DNA of 39,364 bases from Alphaproteobacteria bacterium UBA7691 (GCA_002482765.1 DLGP01000141.1:9444-48807), one strand, 5' to 3'. Positions 23,622 to 32,400 are shown, counted from the stretch's first letter. Notes: generated by a model from the letters alone, not told the origin. Made by a program: numbers and translations.

Positions 23622-24923
23622 ATGTTGTGGCGTTTGATGATGCTGAGCTGGGGCTTGGCCACTTTGGCCGCTGCCACGCAATGGCGCTGGCTGGCCGTGG
23701 CCAGCGGCCTGGTGCTGGCGGCCTATCTCTGCCTGGCGCTGCCGGATATCAGCCTGGCCGGTCGATCTCTTCTGGCGTTGCTGGCGGGCCTGATCCTGTT
23801 GCTGCTGAGCCAGACCGGCATGGCGGCGCTGGAAGCCGGCTTGCGCCAGGCCATTGTTTTTGCCGCCTTCATGCCCACGGCGCGGCTGATGCGGGCTGCG
23901 GCGCGGCATGATCCGGCGATTATTCGGATTCGGCGCAATTTTCGTCGTCTGCCGCCGCAGAGCCGGCCGGGCTGGATGCTCTATGTCTCGCATGCGCTCT
24001 CGGCCATGCTTTCCATCGGTGCCTTTGCCGTGCTGGCGCCACTGCTGCCGCGCCAGGCTTCGCCATTGCGGCTCAGGCTGGCGCAGATGGCCTTGCTGGG
24101 CGGCGGCCTGTCGGTGCTGTGGTCGCCATTCTTTGTTGCCCAGGCCTTTGTGGCGCATGGCTATCCGGCGCTCGGCATCTGGCAGATTGTGCTGACCGGG
24201 TTGTGCATCGCGGCTTTTGGCCTGTTCATCAATACCTGGCTGGCCGGCATCCATGATGTCGTCGGCACATTACGCGCAGTAATTCCGGCGCTGGCCACCC
24301 TGTTGTTGCCGATCATCTGTGCCGTTGCAGTGGTGCTGCTGCTCAATCGTCTGGGGGGCTACAGCAATATTGAGGCGATGGTGTTGGCTATTCCGCCCCT
24401 GGCCTTGCTGGCCGCATGGTGGCGCCGCCCGGCGCATCTGCGGGCCTTGTTCCGGCAAGCGCCGCGCTGGGCCGCCGGTATGGGTGAGGAGATCGGTGTT
24501 GTTGCCCTGGCCATCCTGTTCAGCGCCATCCTGCAATATTCCACAATTGGCGGGCTGGCCGGTGATTGGGTGCAGCAGATCGGCCTGGCGCCTTTCACGG
24601 TGCTGCTGATCGCCTTCCTGGTCATGGTCGGGCTTGAAATGCTTGGCCTGCATCCGATCCTCTGCGCAACCCTGGCCTTGCAGATCACGCAAACCGTGGC
24701 GGGCCAAATACCTGATCTGTTGCCGGCCATGCTGATCCTGGTGGCCTGGTCGTTCGGCTCGATCATGTCCTATTCCGGCTTGTTGCCGTCCATTGCCGCT
24801 GCCACTTTTGGTGTTGCCAAGCATCAGCTGATCTATGGTCGCAACCTGGTCTATGTCGCCGTGGGCGTGATGCTCACCTGCCTGCTGCTGGTGGTGCTGG
24901 CATATGGGGGTTGGGTGTCATGA
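23622..24923 (+). CDS. Polytopic membrane protein of unknown function
   Basis: A 433-residue protein made almost wholly of hydrophobic helices, about ten to twelve. I do not recognise the family. Polar stretches that may be loops or re-entrant turns are RAAARHDPAIIRIRRNFRRLPPQ near residue 95, WSPFFVAQAF, GLHPILCATLALQITQTV and SYSGLLPSIAAATFGVAKHQ near the C-terminus; the last two resemble the proline-containing turns of ion-coupled carboxylate carriers. It lacks the OadB/GcdB beta-subunit motifs of sodium-pumping decarboxylases. It lies 19 bp after the TRAP permease gene and 58 bp before biotin carboxylase, so it belongs to the same unit. Export or antiport of a pathway acid is a guess. The ATG at 23622 has a poor ribosome site; ATG 23637 is possible. 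Confidence 0.7.
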   Translation: MLWRLMMLSWGLATLAAATQWRWLAVASGLVLAAYLCLALPDISLAGRSLLALLAGLILLLLSQTGMAALEAGLRQAIVFAAFMPTARLMRAAARHDPAIIRIRRNFRRLPPQSRPGWMLYVSHALSAMLSIGAFAVLAPLLPRQASPLRLRLAQMALLGGGLSVLWSPFFVAQAFVAHGYPALGIWQIVLTGLCIAAFGLFINTWLAGIHDVVGTLRAVIPALATLLLPIICAVAVVLLLNRLGGYSNIEAMVLAIPPLALLAAWWRRPAHLRALFRQAPRWAAGMGEEIGVVALAILFSAILQYSTIGGLAGDWVQQIGLAPFTVLLIAFLVMVGLEMLGLHPILCATLALQITQTVAGQIPDLLPAMLILVAWSFGSIMSYSGLLPSIAAATFGVAKHQLIYGRNLVYVAVGVMLTCLLLVVLAYGGWVS

Positions 24924-24981
24924 CATCAGGTTTTGCCCCGAGCCTATTGAACCCATCTCGATAACCTGGAAAGGAACCATC

Positions 24982-26352
24982 ATGTCACCGCGCCCGATTT
25001 CCACTTTGCTGGTCGCCAATCGCGGCGCCGCCGCCATCCGCGTCATTCGTGCCGCCAAGGCGATGGGTCTGCGCAGTGTGGCGGTATATTCCGAAGCCGA
25101 TGCCGATTTACCGTATCTGGCTCTGGCCGATCAAGCCTTGCCGATTGGCGGCGCTGCGCCGCGGGACAGTTATCTCAACCAGGATAATCTGCTGGCGGCG
25201 ATGCGCGAATCCGGCGCCGATGCCCTGCATCCGGGTTATGGTTTCCTGTCCGAGAATGCGGAATTCGCAGCCAAGGTGGCGGCGATGGGCGCGGTATTCG
25301 TCGGGCCTTCACCGCACCATATCGATGCCATGGGCCATAAGGCGCGGGCGCGTGATCTGATGGCGCAGCATGGCATGCCGGTGAGTGCCAGCAGCGCCGT
25401 GCTGGGCGAGGATGCCGGCGAGATTGCTGCGGCTGGTGCTGCCATCGGCTATCCGGTGATGGTGAAGCCGGCGGGCGGCGGCGGCGGCATCGGCATGCTG
25501 GCAGCCAGGGATGAGGCGGAATTGCTCAGCGCCGTATCCCGCGCCCGCTCGATGGCCAGCCGCAGTTTTGGCGTGGCGGATATTTATCTTGAAAAGCTGC
25601 TGCTACAGCCGCGCCATATCGAATTCCAGATTCTGGCGGATCGTGCCGGCAATGCCATGCATGTTTTTGAGCGTGATTGCTCCGTGCAGCGCCGGCATCA
25701 GAAAGTGATCGAGGAAGCCCCGGCGCCGGGTCTGGCGCGTGCGGTGACACGCAGTATGGCCGGCCGTGTTGCCGGCATCATGGGCGTAATGCGCTATGAT
25801 GTGATCGGCACGGTGGAAACCTTGCACAGCGCCAGCGCCGGCTTCGGGTTTCTGGAAGTGAATACCCGGCTTCAGGTTGAACATGCCGTAACTGAAGCCG
25901 TAACCGGACTTGATCTGGTGCGTTGCCAGATCAGACTGGCGACGGGCGAGGCTTTGGCCGATGTGGTGCCGGTGCTGCCCGAGCCGCAGGGCCATGCCAT
26001 CCAGGCCCGCATCTATGCCGAGGACCCGGTGCGTTTCCTGCCATCGCCGGGGCCGCTGACCGTATTCCGGCTGGGCCAGGGCGAGGGTATCCGGATCGAA
26101 ACCGGCTATGCCGAGGGCAATATCATCACGCCCTATTATGATCCGATGATCGCCAAGGTAATCGCACATGGTGCGGATCGCGCTGAAGCCATCCAGCGCC
26201 TGGATGCGGCCCTGGCTGCGAGCCGGATTGAAGGGGTGAAAACCAATATCCCGTTGCTGCGGGCCATCCTGGCCTTTCCGGCCTTTCAGGCCGGTGACGT
26301 GCATACCGGGCTGGTGGCGGATGTGCTGGCGGCTCAGAAGGCAGCAGCGTGA
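24982..26352 (+). CDS. Biotin carboxylase subunit
   Basis: A 456-residue biotin carboxylase without a fused carrier domain. It uses ATP and bicarbonate to carboxylate the biotin of the separate carrier protein. Landmarks are LLVANRGAAAIRVIRAAKAMG at the start, HPGYGFLSENAEFA, the ATP-grasp glycine loop KPAGGGGGIGM, ERDCSVQRRHQKVIEEAPAP, and the catalytic EVNTRLQVEHAVTE with Arg. The start at 24982 follows AAAGGAA. The gene closes the operon, and 4 bp after its stop it meets the convergent GntR gene. It completes a three-part carboxylase spread over the block. Confidence 0.93.
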   Translation: MSPRPISTLLVANRGAAAIRVIRAAKAMGLRSVAVYSEADADLPYLALADQALPIGGAAPRDSYLNQDNLLAAMRESGADALHPGYGFLSENAEFAAKVAAMGAVFVGPSPHHIDAMGHKARARDLMAQHGMPVSASSAVLGEDAGEIAAAGAAIGYPVMVKPAGGGGGIGMLAARDEAELLSAVSRARSMASRSFGVADIYLEKLLLQPRHIEFQILADRAGNAMHVFERDCSVQRRHQKVIEEAPAPGLARAVTRSMAGRVAGIMGVMRYDVIGTVETLHSASAGFGFLEVNTRLQVEHAVTEAVTGLDLVRCQIRLATGEALADVVPVLPEPQGHAIQARIYAEDPVRFLPSPGPLTVFRLGQGEGIRIETGYAEGNIITPYYDPMIAKVIAHGADRAEAIQRLDAALAASRIEGVKTNIPLLRAILAFPAFQAGDVHTGLVADVLAAQKAAA

Positions 26353-26356
26353 ATTG

Positions 26357-27040
26357 TTAGAGCACCAGTTTCTGATAGCGCCGGAAACATTCACGCGCGT
26401 TGCGGATATTGGTGCGTTTCAGCCGCTCGGCATCATCGGCGCGGCCCTCGTTCATCGCCGTCAGCACGCCGCGATGCTCCTGCAAACCTTCCAGGGCGCG
26501 GCCGGGCACCAGGATCAGGCGGCGCACCAGGAAGCCGGTGCGTTCAAACAGCGAATCGAGCATCGAGGTAAGGATCGGGCTGTCGCAATGATTGATGATC
26601 TCGCGCCGGAATGTGTTGATCAATTCGGCATAGGTTTCGAGCTCGCCGGCCCGGATCATCGCCTCGGCGCGGTCGCCAAATTTTTCCAGCATGCCGCTCC
26701 ATGAGCCGGGGGGCGAATTCTCGGTGGCGCGGCGCACCGCCACACCTTCCAGCACTTCGCGCACATCGTAAATCTCAAACACCTGCTTCGGCTCCAACCG
26801 CATCACCACGGCGCCGCGATTGGGGATGCGCTCGATCAGGCCGCGCTGTTCCAGGGTGCTGAACACATCGCGGATGCGGGCGCGCGAGACATTGAATTCA
26901 TCGGCCAGATCATGTTCGCGCAGCTTGCTGCCAGGCGCCAGTTCCTGCGACGCAATGCGGTCGCGTAATACCGCCAACACATCAGCTCCCGGCGCTGAGA
27001 CAGGCCGGGCCTTCCTGGTGGTCTTGGTTGTTGCGGCCAT
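26357..27040 (-). CDS. GntR-family regulator, FadR/FCD type
   Basis: A 227-residue GntR regulator. The winged helix is at about residues 20-85 (APGSKLREHDLADEFNVSRARIRDVFSTLEQRGLIERIPNRGAVV, seen in pieces). The all-helical FCD ligand domain fills the rest, with the typical YDVREVLEGVAVRRA opening and a metal- or acid-binding region around INHCDSPILTSMLDSL. FCD regulators usually sense organic acids. It converges on the carboxylase block, and its own upstream region carries a palindrome nearly identical to the one before bioY. That makes it the likely local regulator of the block and of itself. It is not evidently BioR, since its upstream region has no BioR box. Confidence 0.9.
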   Translation of the reverse strand: MAATTKTTRKARPVSAPGADVLAVLRDRIASQELAPGSKLREHDLADEFNVSRARIRDVFSTLEQRGLIERIPNRGAVVMRLEPKQVFEIYDVREVLEGVAVRRATENSPPGSWSGMLEKFGDRAEAMIRAGELETYAELINTFRREIINHCDSPILTSMLDSLFERTGFLVRRLILVPGRALEGLQEHRGVLTAMNEGRADDAERLKRTNIRNARECFRRYQKLVL

Positions 27041-27085
27041 CGTAGACTCTGCCTGCTGTTAAATCTCGCCCATCATGGTAACACT

Positions 27086-27097
27086 ATTGTTGACAAT
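27086..27097 (-). promoter_or_regulatory. Operator-like palindrome upstream of the GntR gene
   Basis: ATTGTTGACAAT: five-base arms ATTGT and ACAAT around TG. It lies 46-57 bp before the GntR start codon and differs by one base from ATTGTCGACAAT before bioY. Autoregulation is inferred. Confidence 0.65.
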
Positions 27098-27154
27098 GTG
27101 CGATCCCGGGCGCCATGGAATGAAGCGATTGCCGCGACCGGGCGGTGTCCGCGC

Positions 27155-27430
27155 CCTAGAGCGTGATGACATCATATTGACGCGCTACGTTTCGTCTGGA
27201 GGCGGTAGCCCACTAGGAGAAGCGCGCAGCAGGTACCTTGCGGTACCTGCAAGCGTTTCGACGACGTGGATGCCGCCTCCAGGCGAAACCCCAGAGGGGC
27301 CGGGTAAATTTGGCCTTCGGGTGCGTCGCGCGGCTTGCCCGTAGTCCCACTACGCGCTGCGCCGCGCTCCTACCCGAAGACCAAATTTACCTCGGCGTAT
27401 TGCATCAATATGATGTCATCACGCTCTAGG
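27155..27430. mobile_element. MITE-like structured element with 26-bp inverted ends
   Basis: The ends 27155-27180 and 27405-27430 are perfect inverted repeats; the outer part reads CCTAGAGCGTGATGACATC. Inside lie two long hairpins. One pairs 27189-27205 with 27273-27289 (16 of 17) and contains GCAGGTACC-TTGC-GGTACCTGC (27229-27250). The other pairs 27304-27322 with 27372-27390 (18 of 19) and contains GTAGT-CCC-ACTAC. No coding region is visible. CTAG at both tips could be a 4-bp target duplication as in some IS5-type insertions, or simply part of the ends. Non-autonomous transposition is inferred from form alone. Confidence 0.75.
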
Positions 27431-28100
27431 TCAGGCTTTTTAAGCCGCCGGGGGTGTTTATGCCGGCGCGATAACGCAGCGTGGCGGCCCCAGTGACAGT
27501 GGGGGCGCAATCCAGATCCAGGCAACGATACAAATCTGTAACCATGGCGGGATCGGGATGTTCCAGCGTGAACCAGGCCAGCCGCGCGCCGAGATCGGGA
27601 ATTGTCGCCATGTTGCGGGGTTTGCCGCGCCGATCGATGAGGCAGGGCGCGGCGCCATCCAGCGGCAAGCCGCCGTCATGGCCCTGCGCAAAATCAAATA
27701 GCGGGGCGGCAGGCGGCAGCGCCAACGGGCGGCCAAAAATCGCAGTGTGATCGGCGAGCGTGGCGGCGATGTTGGTGCTGCGCGCCACCCAGCCACGCAG
27801 GCGCTGGCCAGCGTCCCAGGCGGCGCGAATGCCGGCCTGGTCATCCAGTCCAAACCAGCGCGGCCAGGGCGGCGGCGCTGCGGCGGGATCAATCGCGATG
27901 ATTTCGAGATAGACCGATCCGCCCAGTTGCAGCAGATGGTTATGGGTTGCCATATAATCATGGCGCTGGCCAAAGGGGATATCCAGGTCCAGGCAATTGC
28001 GCAGATGTGCCACGCCCTCGGCCAGGTTCGGCGCGATGATGCTAAGGTGATCAAGATACAGCTTGCCGCCCATGGCGGCGGCAGATGTAGCCAGTGTCAT
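27426..28100 (-). CDS. VOC/glyoxalase-like domain protein
   Basis: A 224-residue protein of the glyoxalase-like (VOC) group with a long second half. The first module opens with LYLDHLSIIAPNLAEGVAHLRNCLDLDIPFGQRHDYMATHNHLLQLG in pieces, including His of LDH and the Glu of YLEIIAID, which are candidate metal ligands. The second repeats the pattern at LAWFTLEHPDPAMVTDLYRCLDL. ATG 28100 is chosen because AGGGAG lies 4 bp upstream. Its TAG stop lies within the terminal repeat of the MITE-like element, so the element defined the present 3' end. The substrate is unknown. Confidence 0.82.
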   Translation of the reverse strand: MTLATSAAAMGGKLYLDHLSIIAPNLAEGVAHLRNCLDLDIPFGQRHDYMATHNHLLQLGGSVYLEIIAIDPAAAPPPWPRWFGLDDQAGIRAAWDAGQRLRGWVARSTNIAATLADHTAIFGRPLALPPAAPLFDFAQGHDGGLPLDGAAPCLIDRRGKPRNMATIPDLGARLAWFTLEHPDPAMVTDLYRCLDLDCAPTVTGAATLRYRAGINTPGGLKSLT

Positions 28101-28242
28101 TGATCTCCCTGCCACGCCGCCAAATGTCAGGGAGGAATCTCACATAAAATATCCCGCAGAGAAAGCTTGGCGGGCGGGAATTTTGTGCCCAGAAACTGAA
28201 AAGCGCGTGCCGTGCTACCACGGCCTGGTGGCTGACCAGTCT
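28101..28242. other. Spacer upstream of the VOC gene, no gene seen
   Basis: A gap between the BON lipoprotein stop and the VOC start. It should hold the VOC promoter, reading leftward. No clear promoter, hairpin with T-run or small gene is seen. Confidence 0.4.
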
Positions 28243-28566
28243 CTACTTGACCACAAGATCGTTCTTCACCGATTTCACACCCTCAACATTGCGGGTGATT
28301 TCGCCGGCCTTGGCGCGGCTGGCGGATGAGTCAACAAAGCCGCTCAACTGTACCGCATCCTTGAAAGTCTCGACGCTGATTTGCAGCGACTTCAGGCTTG
28401 GCTCGTTCAATATCGCGGCCTTCACCTTGGTGGTGATGGCAGCGGAATCAACATATTCGCCGGTCGATTCCTGGCGCGGGGTGGAGGAACATGCCGCCAG
28501 GGCGCTGGTGGCCGCGAGCAGGGCGGCAGCGGCGACGAACATGCGCAGGTTTGTATTCGATATCAT
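28243..28566 (-). CDS. BON-domain lipoprotein
   Basis: A 107-residue secreted lipoprotein. The signal peptide ends in a lipobox, ALAAC (Cys about residue 25). The BON domain follows from about residue 40: YVDSAAITTKVKAAILNEPSLKSLQISVETFKDAVQLSGFVDS in part, ending VEGVKSVKNDLVVK. BON proteins of this OsmY type bind membranes and respond to osmotic or envelope stress. ATG 28566 follows AAGG. It lies downstream of a glycine-zipper lipoprotein gene in the same direction and may be cotranscribed. Confidence 0.88.
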   Translation of the reverse strand: MISNTNLRMFVAAAALLAATSALAACSSTPRQESTGEYVDSAAITTKVKAAILNEPSLKSLQISVETFKDAVQLSGFVDSSASRAKAGEITRNVEGVKSVKNDLVVK

Positions 28567-28622
28567 GGGGAAGCCTTTCGAAGGATAGTAATTAGGAAAG
28601 AGACTGGCGAACTGGCGCGTGA

Positions 28623-28874
28623 TTACTTTTTCTTCCACGCCGGATCGCCCAGGTTGATCTGGTCTTCATCGGTGAGCGCCCCTGTGCCGGCACCAACGGC
28701 GCCGCCGATCACGGCGCCTTCAAGCGGCGCGCCTACCAGGGCGCCGCCAACCAGGCCAACAGCGGCGCCGATGCCGCCGCCGGAGATGGCGCGATCTCCT
28801 TTGGAATCGCCACAGGCACTAAGCCCGAGCAAGGAAGCGAGGATGAGGGTGAAAATTACGTCTTTGATCATCAT
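28623..28874 (-). CDS. Glycine-zipper lipoprotein
   Basis: An 83-residue lipoprotein: signal MMIKDVIFTLILASLLGLSAC with lipobox LSAC, then a glycine-zipper membrane hairpin GGGIGAAVGLVGGALVGAP and GAVIGGAVGAGTGAL, and a short charged tail ending DPAWKKK. The family is common in the outer membranes of proteobacteria and of unknown detailed role. It belongs to the stress-type cluster here. Confidence 0.82.
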   Translation of the reverse strand: MMIKDVIFTLILASLLGLSACGDSKGDRAISGGGIGAAVGLVGGALVGAPLEGAVIGGAVGAGTGALTDEDQINLGDPAWKKK

Positions 28875-28957
28875 GGTGGCGGCTCCAGAAAAAATCTGTG
28901 CAACTGGGAGCGGACTCCCGTCTGGATTCCAGCCGGAAGCAGCGGTAATCCGCTGGT

Positions 28958-29128
28958 TTATTTCTTAAGGGCGTCCTTGGCCCCGCCGATGGTGTTCTGC
29001 AACTTGCCAACAGCTTTGTCGGCCCGGCCCTCAGCCTGCAATTTGCTGTCGCCGAGCATTTTTCCAGCAACCACTTTGAGCGAGCCTTTGGCCTGTTTGG
29101 CCGAGCCGGTGATGCGATTCTTATCCAT
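28958..29128 (-). CDS. CsbD-family stress-response protein
   Basis: A 56-residue hydrophilic protein of the CsbD family, highly charged and predicted helical. It begins MDKNRITGSAKQAKGSLK and ends GGAKDALKK, with the family's repeated GxAxxxxGK pattern. AAGGAG precedes the ATG. CsbD-like proteins are usual members of general stress regulons, but their biochemical function is not known. Confidence 0.88.
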   Translation of the reverse strand: MDKNRITGSAKQAKGSLKVVAGKMLGDSKLQAEGRADKAVGKLQNTIGGAKDALKK

Positions 29129-29158
29129 GCTGCAACTCCTTAAAGTGATGGTTCCGGG

Positions 29159-29317
29159 CTATAGCCGCCCCAGCAAAACTAGAACGATGACAACAATGAG
29201 AATGATGCCGAGGCCGCCGCTGGGGTAGTAGCCCCAGCTTGAACTATGCGACCAGGTCGGCAGGGCGCCGACCAGAAACAACACCAGGATGATCAGCAGA
29301 ATGGTACCAACGCTCAT
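29159..29317 (-). CDS. DUF3309 small membrane protein
   Basis: A 52-residue membrane protein of the DUF3309 family: MSVGTILLIILVLFLVGALP, a short polar loop with WSHSSSWGYYPSGG, then a second helix GIILIVVIVLVLLGRL. CAGGAG stands before the ATG. These proteins are widespread in alphaproteobacteria, often beside CsbD and other stress genes as here. Function unknown. Confidence 0.88.
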   Translation of the reverse strand: MSVGTILLIILVLFLVGALPTWSHSSSWGYYPSGGLGIILIVVIVLVLLGRL

Positions 29318-29418
29318 GGGGAAAACTCCTGGAGATGCAGGGCTGGATGCGGGCTTAGCGCGCTCAAGCGCAGGCTGGATGATCGGGCGATCAGTCAGCA
29401 GGCTAGGATTGAGACATG

Positions 29419-29432
29419 ATTAGGCGCCTAAT
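29419..29432. promoter_or_regulatory. 14-bp perfect palindrome ATTAGGCGCCTAAT
   Basis: A perfect palindrome in the gap between the kinase stop and the DUF3309 start, about 100 bp upstream of DUF3309. No T-run follows on either strand, so a protein-binding site is more likely than a terminator. No regulator can be named. Confidence 0.4.
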
Positions 29433-29457
29433 ATTGGCGGTGTGACAGGATCGGAAA

Positions 29458-32400
29458 TTACCTACTCGTACCGCGATCAGCAGCGGCCAATGCTATACGC
29501 GCCAGCGCCGGCAGTGATTGTGAACCAGTATTTTTCATGATTGCGGCGCGGTGATTCTCCACTGTGCGCTGGCTGATACCCAGATCGGCGGCGATATTTT
29601 TGCTCGGATGGCCAGCCAGCACCAGGTCCATGATCTGGCGTTGGCGCGGCGTAAGGCTGGAAACGCGGCCCGCTGCCTCATCCTGCCAGGCAAAGAGTTT
29701 GGTGGAGTCACGGGCTTGTTCAAGCGCCCGTTCGATACTGGCGATCAGTTCGCATTCGCCTACTGGCTTCTCGATGAAATCCAGGGCGCCGGCCTTCATC
29801 GCCTGAACCGCCATCGGCACATCGCTGTATCCGGTTATCATGATTGAGGGCAGCCGATCCCCGGCATTGCTCAAGTGATGCAGCAGATCAAGGCCGCTCA
29901 TGCTGGGCATGTAAGCGTCAACCAGCAAACAGGCTTCGCGGCCAGGCTTATAGGCGGCAAGGAAGGCCGCGCCGGAAGCATAAGTTTCAACCAGTCGGCC
30001 GTTTGCTTCCAGCACACTGCGAATGCTGTCGCGCACCTGGCGGTCGTCATCAACCACAAACACCACGGCCTGCCCGGCCATAGTCTCTGCCGGCATGGTG
30101 GCTTTAGATTCAGATGGCAGGGCAACAAGCAGGCGCCGGATGCTCTGCGTCAATTCGGCCATCAGCACGGGTTTGTTAAGCTTCAGGCAATCCCGTTGGG
30201 TGATTTCGTTTTGTGTTTCGGTGGAGATATCGCCGGTCAGGATAATCACCGGAATCTGCTGCAATAGCCGCTCTCGCAGCTTTATAGCCACTTCCAGCCC
30301 ATTCGGGCCATTCGGCAGATTATAATCCGCCAAAATCAGGTCGGGTCGCAGCCTGCGCTCGGCAACCAGTTTCAAGGCAATCACACCATCGGCGGCGGCG
30401 GTTACATCATGGCCTTCATCCCTGAGGATTATTTCCAGCAGATCGCGCAATTCGGGATCATCCTCGATAACCAGGATATTGCCCTTGCGCAGCGCCGGGA
30501 TAATTGCCGGCGCTGGTGTGGTGCGTTTCACGTCGATGGCGCGTGGCGCCGGCTCGTTGGCAGGCAACGCCACTTCTATGGCAAACACCGAGCCCTTGCC
30601 TGGCTTTGAATGCACGCTGATCGTATGGCCCAGCAGGTTGCCCAGGCGCTGTACAATGGAAAGGCCAAGGCCAAGGCCACGGCTGCGCTCGCGCGCCGGA
30701 TTGTCAATCTGGTGATATTCCTCAAAAATGGCCTGCAATTCTTCCTTGGCAATGCCAATGCCGGTATCCCAGACTTCGATATGCAGTGCGCCATGATGAT
30801 GGCGGCAGCCCAGCAACACCTTGCCGCTTGTGGTATATTTCAGCCCATTCGAAAGCAGGTTGCTGATCATCTGCTCCAACAGGCGCGGATCACTGCGGAT
30901 TGATTGTTTGCAGGGCAGTACGCGCAATTCCAGGCCCTGCACCTGGGCATAATAGGTGAATTCCTCGCGCAGCCGGTCGAACAGGCTATTCAGCGGAAAT
31001 GTCTCGATCTCCACACGGATCGTGCCGGCCTCAATCTGATTGATGTCGAGCAACGCATTCAGCATGCCGGACATGGTGGCGAGTGTTTCGCCCAGTCTTG
31101 TGACCAGTTTAGGGGCGGCATCGCCTACCACAATCTTTGCCAGCAAGCCCTGCAACAAGGACAAGGTCTGCAAAGGCTGGCGCAAATCATGGCTGGCCGC
31201 CGCCAGGAAGCGGGATTTCGCTGCATTGGCCAATTGCGCTTGCAGTTTTGCTGTCTCCAGCGCATTGCCCACTCGTTTACGCTCGGTGATATCGGTGAAG
31301 GTTATGACCACACCTTCAACGCCGCTATCCTGGGTGCGATAGGGCAGGGTGCGGCGCACAAACCAGGTGCCGGATTGGGTTTCCACTTCACGTTCCAGGG
31401 GCACAAGGCTATCCAGCACGGCTCTGGCATCGGCAAGTGAGGTGCCATCATCAGATAAGGAATTGAAGGTGGCTAGCGGTCGCCCAACATCACTCTGAAC
31501 CAGGTCAAACAAGGCGCGTGTTGTTGGCGTGAAGAAGCGGATATTCAGGTTTGTATCCAGGAAGATTGTTGCCACATCGGTGCTGTACAGCACATTCTGC
31601 AAATCATTCGATGTTGTACGCTGCCGCTCCAGGGTTTCCTGAAGCTGGGTGTTGAGGGTGGTCAATTCCTCGTTGAGCGTTTGCAATTCCTCCTTTGAGG
31701 TCAGCAATTCCTCGTTCGCGGCCTGGTATTCCTCATTGACCGAAAGTGCTTCCTCGTTAATCTCCTTCTCCGCCTCAATGGATATTTCCAGGCTGCGGAT
31801 GGCGCCTTGCAATTCGGTGCGCGTCGCATTGAGGTCTTGCTCAAGTTCGGTGACCCGCGAAGCCTCCTGGGGCAGCATGGCGCGCTTGTGGCGCTCCACC
31901 GGCTTGGCTTCGTCGATGAAAGAAACCAGTTTGAATGCCTCAGCCTCATGCATGACCGGCTGCACCAATATGCGGAAGGCAATCGCCTCGCCATTATGCG
32001 CCACCCGGCCGCCCGTCAGACTGATCGGGGCATTCTCCTGTTCGGCGCGCTGTATCGCCGAACGTAGTTTGGTGCGTAACCCATCGCGCGCCATGGCCAG
32101 CAGATCATGGCTCGGATGGCCCGGCACTATATGCAGGTAGAGATCGGTTGGCCCAAGCGAATAGACCACTTCATGCTTGCGGTTGATCAGCACTGAAGCC
32201 GGCGCATAGGCATCCAGCACCAGTTTGCGGCAAAGTTCGGCCAGTGCAGCCTGTTGCGATGGCGGCGCCCCGGCTGACTGGCGCAAGGCAAGGCGCATAC
32301 CGCCTGCATTGATCGGCACGCCAAAATCGCCCGGGCGGCTTGGCCCGACATGCCGGTAGATACGATTGATCTTGGACACTATGTCGAAGCGGCCGGCGTT

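Noticed and set aside
22646..23677. 343-codon minus-strand frame opposite the TRAP permease gene
   Set aside because: Very His/Gln/Arg-rich, the typical mirror image of a hydrophobic membrane protein.
23622..24923. OadB/GcdB-type sodium-pumping decarboxylase subunit
   Set aside because: The length fits, and the neighbours would suit it, but the conserved OadB motifs are not present.
26357..27040. Identification of the GntR regulator as BioR
   Set aside because: Its upstream palindrome ATTGTTGACAAT does not resemble the BioR consensus, and FCD regulators of organic-acid operons fit the context better.
27155..27430. tRNA, riboswitch or CRISPR in the structured 27.2-27.4 kb region
   Set aside because: There is no tRNA arm pattern and there are no evenly spaced direct repeats; the long perfect terminal inverted repeats fit a MITE-like element better.
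29129..29153. EcfG-type stress promoter (GGAAC) before the CsbD gene
   Set aside because: GGAAC is present, but there is no CGTT at the right distance and it lies too close to the start codon.
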